Below the pieces are notes generated by a model. It made no database searches and was not told the DNA's origin. It saw only the letters and a list, made by a program, of their open reading frames with translations. 23,463 nt of DNA from Clostridiaceae bacterium (GTDB lineage: Bacteria > Bacillota > Clostridia > Peptostreptococcales > Peptostreptococcaceae), in NCBI GenBank assembly GCA_902362365.1, contig CABIVQ010000047.1, forward strand, positions 1 through 23,463. Direction: 5' to 3'. A program made the translations under genes and the position numbers. Positions 16,332-23,436 of the stretch are shown one piece after another; position 1 is the stretch's first letter; each line of letters opens with the position of its first letter.

Positions 16332-18428
16332 TTATTTGTACTCTAATTGATTTGGTTTATCATGATTATCATGGAAATAGCTATCATTTATACATTTATT
16401 AGTGATAACTATATTTATTTCGTTATTGTCTTTATTTATATTAAAATTCTGATTACTTATACTTACTAACTCATAATTCATCGGTACTATTTCGCTAACA
16501 CTATAGTCTCCTGCTGTTAAGAAATTTAAATTTTTATCGAATTTATAGTTTTCATTTTCTTTGTACTTTTCAGCATACTCACTTGATATATTAGTTTCAT
16601 TTCCTTTTAAGTAAACTGTCATAGTCTGAGTTTCATCTGCCTTTAATCCTACACTATACTGCTCCTTATTTCCCTGAATTAAAATAGGAAATACTTCTTG
16701 TGACATATCCTTTGATGGTGTAAGATTATCAGGATTTTGAACCACCTTTTTTACTGTTATTGTTGCTTTTTTAGGGTCTATAGTTACATGAGGTATATTA
16801 AATTCCTCATTTTCAAATCTTTCATTAGGATTAATTGGATTTGTATGGTCTATAGTTGCTTTAACATTTGTAGGAATATCTTCTCCAAATAAATATGGAT
16901 CATTTACTTCTATTACAAAACTAATTGTTTTATCTGGATTTGATAAATCTTCATTTATATCCTCAACATCACCTAAATTAAATTCTATGTTGTTTCCATT
17001 TATACTTACCTTATCTTTATCTATTCCTTGTATGTCATTTCTGCTTATATCTACTATGCTGAAGTCTCCAGTTACAGTATCTTTTATCACTACATCTTTT
17101 CCTAAATATGCATTTAACTCTCCTGATATTTCCTTAGCAATTGAGCTGAATATATTTGTCATTGCATCAGTACTTGATGTATAGTATTTATTTACATATT
17201 CATTAAATGAAGTTTCTGCATTTTGAATACTATACAAGAAACTTTTTGCCATATCCGACTCATCTGGATCAAATTTTGATAATTCACTAAAGTCATAAAT
17301 TGCTCTACTTTGTTTAATCTCTTCCTTATTGACTTTATTTTCATCTAAAACTTCTTCAGTTTTATTTTCAGTTAAATCTACTACTTCTTTTGTAGTATCT
17401 TCTTTAACAGTCTCTACATATTCATCATCTGTTGATTCTACATTAGAATTATTAATCGATTCATCTATATTATCAGCAACTTCTCTTATTGAATAAGTAG
17501 AGTTAGTAAATAAGCCCATTGTATAGAATTTTATATTTGGGTCTGCAGTTGAACTTATATCTTTTGATGTTAGTTCTTCTGTTTGTGATTCTTTATTATC
17601 TTTCGAATCATATTCATATCCGTCTCTACCTCCATGCACTTTCTGATAATATCTTCTTGGTGCTATTCCTCCTATATTACCTGTTCCACCAACTATATCA
17701 TGGTAAGCACGTTGAGCAGCCATTATATCATTATTGTATGTTGCACTACCTCTATTTCCTAATCTTAATAGATCAGTTGAATTTTTATTCGGCTTAGGCA
17801 TATCTTCATAATAATCACCATTTTCATCCATATAGTTCTTATCAGCATAATATGTATTGTACGTTGGTAATCCATCTGTAAATAATACAACATATTTTTT
17901 ATCTGCATTGATATTAGAAATAATATTCTTAGCTTCTTTTATACCTTCTTCTGTATTAGTTCCTCCATTTGCTTTAAGAGAATCTATTTTTGAATTTAAA
18001 TTATTCAAATTATTACTTGATTTAATATCTAAACTTGCAGATGATGCATAAGATACTATGGATATCTTTACATTGTCACCCTTGCCATCTAATATAGTTT
18101 TACAAAAGTCCTTGGCTGCATTTTTAACCTTAGTTATCTTCTGCTCTTTATTAGTATCTTTCATACTACCAGATCTATCTATTACTAAGACAATCTCAGC
18201 AGTAGGCATTGCTACTTTTGGAGCAGTACCACTTATATCAAAAGATATTCTATACTGATTATCAGTATTTTCTACTTTCGAGACACTCTTTTTTATATAT
18301 AATCCAGATTCTGTTTTAATAAATCCTTCTGGAGTAGATGTTTCTGCTGTAGCAAGTGGAGAAGATAACATCCCTAAAGTCAAGCATCCTACCAATAAAG
18401 ACGATATTTTTTTACTTATCTTTTTCAT
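16332..18428 (-). CDS. Secreted von Willebrand A domain protein with CnaB-like C-terminal domain
   Basis: 698 residues. The signal peptide ends near ATA-E (about 28). The vWA domain starts at about 75 with a complete MIDAS: D84-x-S86-x-S88 (VLVIDRSGSM), T157 (GGTNTEEGI) and D185 (LFTDGLPTYN). It should therefore bind a divalent metal and a ligand. The vWA fold is interrupted by a Gly/Tyr-rich stretch (GGTGNIGGIAPRRYYQKVHG) and a very acidic repeat-like stretch (about 325-375). The C-terminal domain (about 555-680) has TITVKKVV, SVSEIVP and VITNK, the positions of the Lys, Glu and Asn of a CnaB isopeptide fold. No LPxTG anchor or membrane helix is seen, so it is likely released or bound to the fibre. 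I use the ATG at 18428 (AGAGGTG site); an in-frame GTG at 18440 overlaps that site. Confidence 0.88.
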   Translation of the reverse strand: MKKISKKISSLLVGCLTLGMLSSPLATAETSTPEGFIKTESGLYIKKSVSKVENTDNQYRISFDISGTAPKVAMPTAEIVLVIDRSGSMKDTNKEQKITKVKNAAKDFCKTILDGKGDNVKISIVSYASSASLDIKSSNNLNNLNSKIDSLKANGGTNTEEGIKEAKNIISNINADKKYVVLFTDGLPTYNTYYADKNYMDENGDYYEDMPKPNKNSTDLLRLGNRGSATYNNDIMAAQRAYHDIVGGTGNIGGIAPRRYYQKVHGGRDGYEYDSKDNKESQTEELTSKDISSTADPNIKFYTMGLFTNSTYSIREVADNIDESINNSNVESTDDEYVETVKEDTTKEVVDLTENKTEEVLDENKVNKEEIKQSRAIYDFSELSKFDPDESDMAKSFLYSIQNAETSFNEYVNKYYTSSTDAMTNIFSSIAKEISGELNAYLGKDVVIKDTVTGDFSIVDISRNDIQGIDKDKVSINGNNIEFNLGDVEDINEDLSNPDKTISFVIEVNDPYLFGEDIPTNVKATIDHTNPINPNERFENEEFNIPHVTIDPKKATITVKKVVQNPDNLTPSKDMSQEVFPILIQGNKEQYSVGLKADETQTMTVYLKGNETNISSEYAEKYKENENYKFDKNLNFLTAGDYSVSEIVPMNYELVSISNQNFNINKDNNEINIVITNKCINDSYFHDNHDKPNQLEYK

Positions 18429-18459
18429 GTTTATTATCACCTCTTTGTACTAGACATCG

Positions 18460-19119
18460 TTAATCTTTTTTTCTTCGAATATTGTATAATCCTAATAAAC
18501 TCGCTCCACCTAAAGCAAGATATGCATATATACCCTGATCTCCAGTTTGTGGTGTGCTATTACTTGGCTTATTTTGACTTGGATTATTAACTTCTGGTTC
18601 TGTAGGTTTAGATGACTCTTTAGCCTGTGCGGTAAATATCCAGTTCACTTGAACTGTTTTGTTCAAATATGCTGGATTTGTTGCACTCGGATCTAGCTCA
18701 GCTACTGCAGTTAAATTTTCTTCATCACCTGGTTCAAATAATCCTAGCTCTATATTTTCTGTAAGTCCATCTTCTCCACTTACTGGTCCGTCATATATTA
18801 CTTCGTCTTTATAAGATATTTTTAAATTAATAACATCTAGTAAATCATACTTTTCTGGAGGTGTTACTCTTTCGGCTTGCAGGTAAAGCTCATATGCTTT
18901 ATCATATTTATTTTTTATTTCTAATGTTCTCGTTACTTTGTCTCCTGGGCTCATATCCTCCCCAAGTAAAAATGGCTCGTCACCAGGTACATATACTATT
19001 CCCTCTGCATTCCCCAATAACTCAACATTAGGAGGCACTTTATGTAGCGCCTCTGCTTGTATAGTCATTATCGAAAGAAGTGAAACAGTTGTTATAAGTG
19101 ATTTTATCTTTTTATTCAC
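18460..19119 (-). CDS. Small sortase-anchored surface protein (TPQTG motif)
   Basis: 219 residues. A signal peptide (1-24, ending QAEA) is followed by a beta-rich domain of about 140 residues (TRTLEIKNKYDKAYELYLQA, VQVNWIFTAQA). This looks like the camelysin/TasA type of beta-sandwich but lacks the GGTFAW motif. A Pro/Asn/Ser linker (168-188) then leads to a cell-wall sorting signal: TPQTG (189-193), a hydrophobic helix (YLALGGASLLGLY) and the RRKKD tail. It is probably linked to peptidoglycan by a sortase that is not encoded in this window. It could serve as the wall anchor of the matrix fibres. The start is a GTG fixed by GAGGAG. The gene is 31 bp upstream of the vWA gene. Confidence 0.86.
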   Translation of the reverse strand: MNKKIKSLITTVSLLSIMTIQAEALHKVPPNVELLGNAEGIVYVPGDEPFLLGEDMSPGDKVTRTLEIKNKYDKAYELYLQAERVTPPEKYDLLDVINLKISYKDEVIYDGPVSGEDGLTENIELGLFEPGDEENLTAVAELDPSATNPAYLNKTVQVNWIFTAQAKESSKPTEPEVNNPSQNKPSNSTPQTGDQGIYAYLALGGASLLGLYNIRRKKD

Positions 19120-19162
19120 TTTATCACTCCTCTATTTTTACCTATAATCTAATTATCAATTA

Positions 19163-19912
19163 TTATTGATTTGAAACTGTAGGTTTTATAGTCAGCTTTC
19201 CATCTTCTGAAGGTTGTCCTACTACAGCTTTTAATGCTGCTACTAAATTTTTATGCTTAACTTCGTCAAGTCCAAATCCATTTTCATTTGTTGTACCTGT
19301 ATCTCCGTTACTAGTTATAGCTTCTACTGTACTTTGAACACTTTCAGCATTTACTATTACATCGAATGCTACACCTTTATAGTTAGGATTACTTGCTATA
19401 CTAGGATCTAAAGTAACACTATCTAATAATTGAGTCGTATATCCTTCTGGAGCAACATTTCCTATGTAGTAATATTTATTTTCTGCTAATACCCACTTTC
19501 CTTTAACGTCGTTTAAGTTAGTCACATCACCTTGATCATCTAGTTTTATATCACTTTCAGATATTATAGCTCCATCAAGATAATTAAGTATTATTTTTTC
19601 AATATCTAAGTTGTTTAAAGTATTTCCATTCTCACCTTTGAATAGTTTTTCTATGTTAACTCTTATAAGAGAATCATAATCAGATTTATTTTGAACTTGA
19701 ACTTTTTTATCTACATTTACCCCTGTTTTTATCTTTTCAGCTTCTTCTTTATTAAACTCTTCTACTATGTCTATATCTCCTTTTTCTGATGCCTGTATTT
19801 TAAAATTATTTGTTACACTATCATTTGCTCCTAGCCAAGCAAATGTTCCTCCTACTATTACTGTACATATAGCAAGTGCACCCATTAAACCTTTTAATTT
19901 TTTATTATGCAT
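19163..19912 (-). CDS. BsaA/TasA-like SipW-dependent biofilm matrix protein (copy 2)
   Basis: 249 residues and clearly paralogous to the protein at 15535-16275. Both share MHNKKLK, the GGTFAWLG signal-peptide end, KVQVQNKSDYDSLIRVNI, KYYYIGNVAPEGYTTQLLDS, VTLDPSIASNPNYKGVAFDV, and GFGLDEVKHKNLVAALKAVV. The central part is diverged, so this is not a recent duplication. It is expected to be exported, cut by the SipW peptidase of the same operon and assembled outside the cell. It follows the diverged cargo gene by 67 bp, with GGGGGAAAG before its ATG. It may be the major or the accessory fibre subunit, and the sequence does not say which. Confidence 0.88.
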   Translation of the reverse strand: MHNKKLKGLMGALAICTVIVGGTFAWLGANDSVTNNFKIQASEKGDIDIVEEFNKEEAEKIKTGVNVDKKVQVQNKSDYDSLIRVNIEKLFKGENGNTLNNLDIEKIILNYLDGAIISESDIKLDDQGDVTNLNDVKGKWVLAENKYYYIGNVAPEGYTTQLLDSVTLDPSIASNPNYKGVAFDVIVNAESVQSTVEAITSNGDTGTTNENGFGLDEVKHKNLVAALKAVVGQPSEDGKLTIKPTVSNQ

Positions 19913-19979
19913 TTTACTTTCCCCCTATTTAAATTTAATAAAAATACTTTTATATAAACTATTCTTTATTCATAAAGTA

Positions 19980-20627
19980 TTATTTACATAAGGTTTCTAA
20001 CATAGTTATTACATTTTGATTAGTTTTTCCTTCGCTTATTTGTATCCATGATGCCTTATACGCATTTTGTGTTGCTTCTACAGCTTCTGATTTAACATTA
20101 ACTATTAGCTTTTTATTTTTATAAATATCTCTTTGATTCTCTGGTATCTTATTAATATCAAATGATACTTCATCAATAATTGTCTTATTAGTACCAGCTC
20201 CTGTATCTAGTGCCTTTGTATAGTAAAAGTATCCATCCTTACCATCCATCCAGCCTTCTTCATTTGGGTTACTTACAATATTTTTATTTAAAACTATTGC
20301 ATTTATATCTCCTGCCCATGGTTTATTATTTTCATCAAGCCATATAGGAACTATACTTACTCTTATAAGTGCTGGTGTTTCACGATTATTTTTTACTGTT
20401 ACTTCTTTTACAAGTGCTGTTCCATCCCAATTTTTGGCGCCTTCTTCGTCAAAATTTTCTTCTATTTCTATATCTACGCCACCTTTAAACTCATTTACTA
20501 CTGTATCACTTGGATCTAAAAGTTCTTTGATGGCTGCATATGTATTGGATACCCATCCACTTTTAGTTAATATAATACTACCCATCAATACTAGGCAAAC
20601 TATAATCCCCCTTTTTCTTAATTTCAC
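19980..20627 (-). CDS. Diverged SipW-cargo-like (camelysin/TasA-type) secreted protein
   Basis: 215 residues from a GTG start at 20627, fixed by GGAGGTGAT just upstream. An in-frame ATG at 20648 lies before that site and is unlikely. The N-terminal signal sequence (LRKRGIIVCLVLMGSIILTK) lacks GGTFAW, having SGWVSNTYA instead. The mature part matches the two BsaA-like proteins in layout: VVNEFKGGVDIEIEENFDEE, VTVKNNRETPALIRVSIVPI, a GYFYYTKAL strand, and a C-terminal segment on additional beta strands (VNVKSEAVEATQNAYKASWI). It ends with a Cys (TLCK). It lies directly after sipW, a place often taken by a minor or nucleating subunit (compare TapA in Bacillus). That comparison is positional, not based on sequence. 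Confidence 0.78.
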   Translation of the reverse strand: MKLRKRGIIVCLVLMGSIILTKSGWVSNTYAAIKELLDPSDTVVNEFKGGVDIEIEENFDEEGAKNWDGTALVKEVTVKNNRETPALIRVSIVPIWLDENNKPWAGDINAIVLNKNIVSNPNEEGWMDGKDGYFYYTKALDTGAGTNKTIIDEVSFDINKIPENQRDIYKNKKLIVNVKSEAVEATQNAYKASWIQISEGKTNQNVITMLETLCK

Positions 20628-20676
20628 TCTATCACCTCCAAACAACATATATTTTTATTTAATACTATATTTATGA

Positions 20677-21201
20677 TTAATTAGTTTGCTTCTTTTTGGG
20701 ACTATATTGAAATGATGTCATAATTATTAACATTACTAAAATAGCTAGTACTAATTTTATATTAGATTTGATAAATTGCATGGTCGCTCCTATTATAGGT
20801 ATATGAAATATAACTTTACCTACAACAAGTTCTGAATCGAGAGGCTTTGGATCTACTGAATTATTTGCATCCCCTTGTGTAATAAACTTTACACCATCCT
20901 CATGTAATACTTCTTTTACTCTATGAGTTGTTACACTTGTCCTTGATGAATCATAAAAAGTAATCACATCTTCTTTTTGTATTTCTGCTGTAGGTGTTTC
21001 TTTGACTAAAACCAATGTTCCCTTGCCCATAGTAGGGCTCATACTTCCTGTTAATACAGTATAAAATCTATATCCAAATATTGACACCGCCTCATTTTGG
21101 CTATTTCCTTTCGCGGAAATAACTGTGATTATTATCACAGATATTAAAAATATATAAAAAATGATATTCCATACATAATTAAAAAACCTTTTTATACTCA
21201 T
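20677..21201 (-). CDS. sipW: Signal peptidase I, SipW type
   Basis: Membrane serine protease that cleaves the special signal peptides of TasA-like proteins. 174 residues, with an N-terminal membrane helix (about 10-30) and a C-terminal one (about 147-163). The catalytic S53 is in VLTGSMSPTM. H93 in TTHRV replaces the Lys of the ordinary bacterial enzymes, giving the Ser-His pair of the SipW/ER type. FITQGDANNSVDP (D111, D117) is the third conserved box. It heads the operon, with a GGGG site before the ATG, and the genes downstream encode its likely substrates. The two GGTFAW proteins are the best-supported ones. Confidence 0.95.
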   Translation of the reverse strand: MSIKRFFNYVWNIIFYIFLISVIIITVISAKGNSQNEAVSIFGYRFYTVLTGSMSPTMGKGTLVLVKETPTAEIQKEDVITFYDSSRTSVTTHRVKEVLHEDGVKFITQGDANNSVDPKPLDSELVVGKVIFHIPIIGATMQFIKSNIKLVLAILVMLIIMTSFQYSPKKKQTN

Positions 21202-21292
21202 ATTCTATTCCCCTTATCTTTTCTCCCTATTATTCTAATATTTTTCACCTTTATTTTGTATTACACGTTAGTATATTTATAAAACACAATTT

Positions 21293-21321
21293 TCATAATA
21301 CTTTAGTATTATATTCGTCAA
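21293..21321 (-). promoter_or_regulatory. Candidate promoter and palindromic operator of the sipW operon
   Basis: The perfect palindrome ATAATACTTTAGTATTAT (21295-21312) lies about 95 bp before sipW. On the minus strand TTGACG (21316-21321) could be a -35 box, with TATTAT or TTATGA as the -10, putting the palindrome in the spacer. Spacing is 15 or 17 bp, so the promoter call is weak. The palindrome itself is certain. Confidence 0.5.
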
Positions 21322-21431
21322 AAAATTACTCTTAAGTATAATATCCTCTTACAATAGATATTTTAATTGATACCAAATATACTATCTGTACTCATGTTAT
21401 ATTTGGCTATATATTATATCTTTCAAATCAT

Positions 21432-21467
21432 AAAAAAATGGATGAACTCTATATGAGTTCATCCATT
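21432..21467 (-). terminator. Terminator of the gene at 21489-22214
   Basis: Thirteen-pair stem AATGGATGAACTC / GAGTTCATCCATT with a 5-nt loop, followed by a T run on the minus strand. It separates this gene from the sipW operon. Confidence 0.93.
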
Positions 21468-21488
21468 TCTTTTTGTGGAACTATCTTT

Positions 21489-22214
21489 TTATTTTAAATT
21501 AATCACTCTTCCATATACTATATCATTTTTAGAATGACCGCTATACTCCCAATACTCATTCATTTCATTAGAAGTATAACCGATAATATTTAATATATCA
21601 TAAGTACTTCTAATTACTCTAGTATAATTTCCAACTGCTTTAATTTTAGATAGAGCTTCTTTTGGATTTTGCACTCCCTCTAAAATTATTTCTATCTTAG
21701 TTTTTAATGTAGCATTATTATTTTCTTCATCATAAACATTTTTTGCTGATATTGAAGTATACTCAGGTACTTCAACTGATTCACTCTCTATATCAGAATA
21801 ACGCTTATTTATGCTAATCTTATTCTCACCTACAGCTTTTATCACAAGCTCTACATTCTTATCATCATCTGAATCTACTGATGATTCATCAGAATATATA
21901 TTTATCTTATAATTATCTTTAATATCACTATTTTCTTTTTTAGCATCTTTAACTAAGTTTATAATATCCTCATCAGTAAGCTCTTTATTTTGATATGCCT
22001 TGATAGTGAAGCTTCCCTCATCTTCTAACGTACGTACTATTGAGTATGGATCTACATCTTCTTTTACTATATCTTCTTTAGTCGCTGCTTCACTTTGATA
22101 ATCATCTTTTACTTTAAATTTAATCGTACCTTGAGATAATGTAAATCCTCCTACTAATCCAACTGTTAGTATGCAGGCAATCAGGATTATCTTATTTTCA
22201 TTATTTTTCTTCAT
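21489..22214 (-). CDS. Unrecognised membrane-anchored extracellular protein
   Basis: 241 residues of unknown family. One N-terminal hydrophobic helix (IILIACILTVGLVGGFTLSQ) would anchor or export it. The rest is hydrophilic and acidic, with alternating strands and helices (ELTDEDIINLVKDAKK; KNVELVIKAVG; ISINKRYSDIE; TKIEIILEGVQNPKEALSKI). The N-terminal end VGLVGGFTLSQG is loosely similar to the GGTFAW region of SipW substrates but has no Trp. A GGGAGGAG site precedes the ATG. It has its own terminator, so it is transcribed separately from the matrix operon although adjacent and on the same strand. It could be part of the same surface system, but nothing in its sequence proves this. Confidence 0.75.
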   Translation of the reverse strand: MKKNNENKIILIACILTVGLVGGFTLSQGTIKFKVKDDYQSEAATKEDIVKEDVDPYSIVRTLEDEGSFTIKAYQNKELTDEDIINLVKDAKKENSDIKDNYKINIYSDESSVDSDDDKNVELVIKAVGENKISINKRYSDIESESVEVPEYTSISAKNVYDEENNNATLKTKIEIILEGVQNPKEALSKIKAVGNYTRVIRSTYDILNIIGYTSNEMNEYWEYSGHSKNDIVYGRVINLK

Positions 22215-22638
22215 ATACTCCTCCCCTATGACTTAACTTTTTTATTATTGATATAATACCATTTTATATGTTAATTTTTTACATATATAAATATATTATA
22301 TTTTATTTCAAATTTTTTTTCAAATAAGTATAAAATTTTCATAAAACTATCCATATCTTAATTTCTAAGTCTAAAGAGAGCTCTAATATGTAATAATTGA
22401 TACTCCAACTCTATATCTATATTTATCATAAATCCCTAAATATCTAACAGCCTAAGTTATAACTTAGACCTAGCTTATAACAAATTTCATCATTATCAAT
22501 AGATATTATCTTCTTATTATGTTTTTTATATTTTCTCAAAAACTTCTATCATAGATTATAACTACATGAGAAATTAACATAGTACTCTTTAATTAAACAA
22601 GGCACAAGCCTTAAATAAATTCCAAGGAGGTACACACT
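22215..22638. other. Divergent intergenic region with a 16-bp palindrome
   Basis: 424 bp of AT-rich DNA between divergent genes with no coding sequence. It contains the perfect palindrome CTAAGTTATAACTTAG (22452-22467), a possible operator. It also has a small hairpin AAGGC / GCCTT (22599-22612) 15 bp before the AAGGAGG site of the plus-strand operon. No clear promoter could be fixed. Confidence 0.5.
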
Positions 22639-22854
22639 ATGGCTACAGAAATAAAAAATGCTTCATCTTTAAAACTTCAATTTAACAAAGGACTTGGCTC
22701 AAATGGAAAAGCACAAATAAGCAGCAAAACATTCTCTAATCTAAAAGAAAACGCAACTGCTGATGATGTCTTAGAAGTTGCAAATGCTATAAGTGACTTA
22801 CAAAAGCATGACTTATATGACATCATAAAAATAGACTATACATCTATATCATAA
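22639..22854 (+). CDS. DUF1659 family small protein
   Basis: 71 residues, starting at ATG after AAGGAGG. The pattern (SSLKLQFNKGLGSNGKAQIS, SKTFSNLKENATADDVLEVA, NAISDLQKHDLYDIIKIDYT) matches the DUF1659 family as remembered: a short beta-hairpin, then a helix, then a final strand. The function is unknown. The family is usually found with DUF2922 and YvrJ genes, and the same order occurs here. No signal peptide or membrane helix. Confidence 0.85.
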   Translation: MATEIKNASSLKLQFNKGLGSNGKAQISSKTFSNLKENATADDVLEVANAISDLQKHDLYDIIKIDYTSIS

Positions 22855-22856
22855 AA

Positions 22857-22897
22857 CTCACTACGTTCGTGTCGCCAACGGCTTCGCCCGTTGCTCA
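22857..22897 (+). repeat. GC-rich hairpin between the DUF1659 and DUF2922 genes
   Basis: A GC-rich block in otherwise AT-rich DNA. The stem CAACGG / CCGTTG (22876-22881, 22888-22893) closes a TTCG-type loop, preceded by CACTACGTTCGTG, which can fold on itself (CAC / GTG). No T run follows, so it is not a normal terminator. It may be a small interspersed repeat or an mRNA-stability hairpin. Confidence 0.5.
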
Positions 22898-22926
22898 AAA
22901 TAATAATATTATAGGGGGAATTAATT

Positions 22927-23154
22927 ATGGAAACTTCATTAAAATTAGTAATGACTTTTAAATCTGCTGGAGATAAGACTGTCAACTTAACAGTTGATGA
23001 TCCTAGAGATGATATAAGTGAGGATGAGGTAATATCAGCTATGAATTTAATACTAGAAAAAAATATCTTCTCACCAGACAATGTTGACTTAAAAGAAACT
23101 GTTAAGGCTAAAGTTATTCAAACTGAAACTACTGAATTTGACCTTAAAGCATAG
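22927..23154 (+). CDS. DUF2922 family small protein
   Basis: 75 residues, with AGGGGG before the ATG. METSLKLVMTFKSAGDKTVN, LTVDDPRDDISEDEVISAMN and the tail VKAKVIQTETTEFDLKA match the DUF2922 layout: two strands, a D-P-R-x-D-x-x-x-x-E turn, a helix and two strands. The function is unknown. It lies in the middle of the three-gene cluster, 72 bp after DUF1659 and 12 bp before YvrJ. The structural similarity in size and strand order to DUF1659 suggests that the pair could form a heteromeric complex, which is inference. Confidence 0.85.
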   Translation: METSLKLVMTFKSAGDKTVNLTVDDPRDDISEDEVISAMNLILEKNIFSPDNVDLKETVKAKVIQTETTEFDLKA

Positions 23155-23166
23155 GAAGTGATATAA

Positions 23167-23316
23167 ATGACAAACGAACTATCAACTATCATAGCTAATG
23201 TCGGTTTTCCAATTGCTATATCCATGTATCTTTTGGTTAGAATTGAAGGAAAACTTCAAGTGCTATCAGATAGTATCACAGAACTTTCTAAAACACTTGT
23301 AGAATTTAATAAATAG
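23167..23316 (+). CDS. YvrJ family small membrane protein
   Basis: 49 residues: MTNELSTIIANVGFPIAISM, then YLLVRIEGKLQVLSDSITEL, then SKTLVEFNK. One N-terminal membrane helix containing the family's G-F-P-I-A and Y-L-L-V-R motif is followed by a short amphipathic helix. AGGAAGTGAT lies just upstream of the ATG, and the start is 12 bp after the DUF2922 stop, so the genes are co-transcribed. YvrJ proteins are of unknown function. Their size and helix plan are reminiscent of small holin-like or membrane-tether peptides. The operon ends at the terminator at 23385-23436. Confidence 0.86.
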   Translation: MTNELSTIIANVGFPIAISMYLLVRIEGKLQVLSDSITELSKTLVEFNK

Positions 23317-23384
23317 AAATAAAAAAGGAGTAGCTAAAACTTTCTAGTGTTGCATTAATGTAAAATTTAATACTTTACAAAATG

Positions 23385-23436
23385 ACCCTCATGATTTTAG
23401 AGCTAACGCTCAATTATTATGAGGGTTGAAATTTTT
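23385..23436 (+). terminator. Terminator of the DUF1659-DUF2922-yvrJ operon
   Basis: The stem ACCCTCAT / ATGAGGGT encloses a 26-nt loop that contains a small inner hairpin (GAGC / GCTC). A run of six T follows at 23431-23436. Confidence 0.85.
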
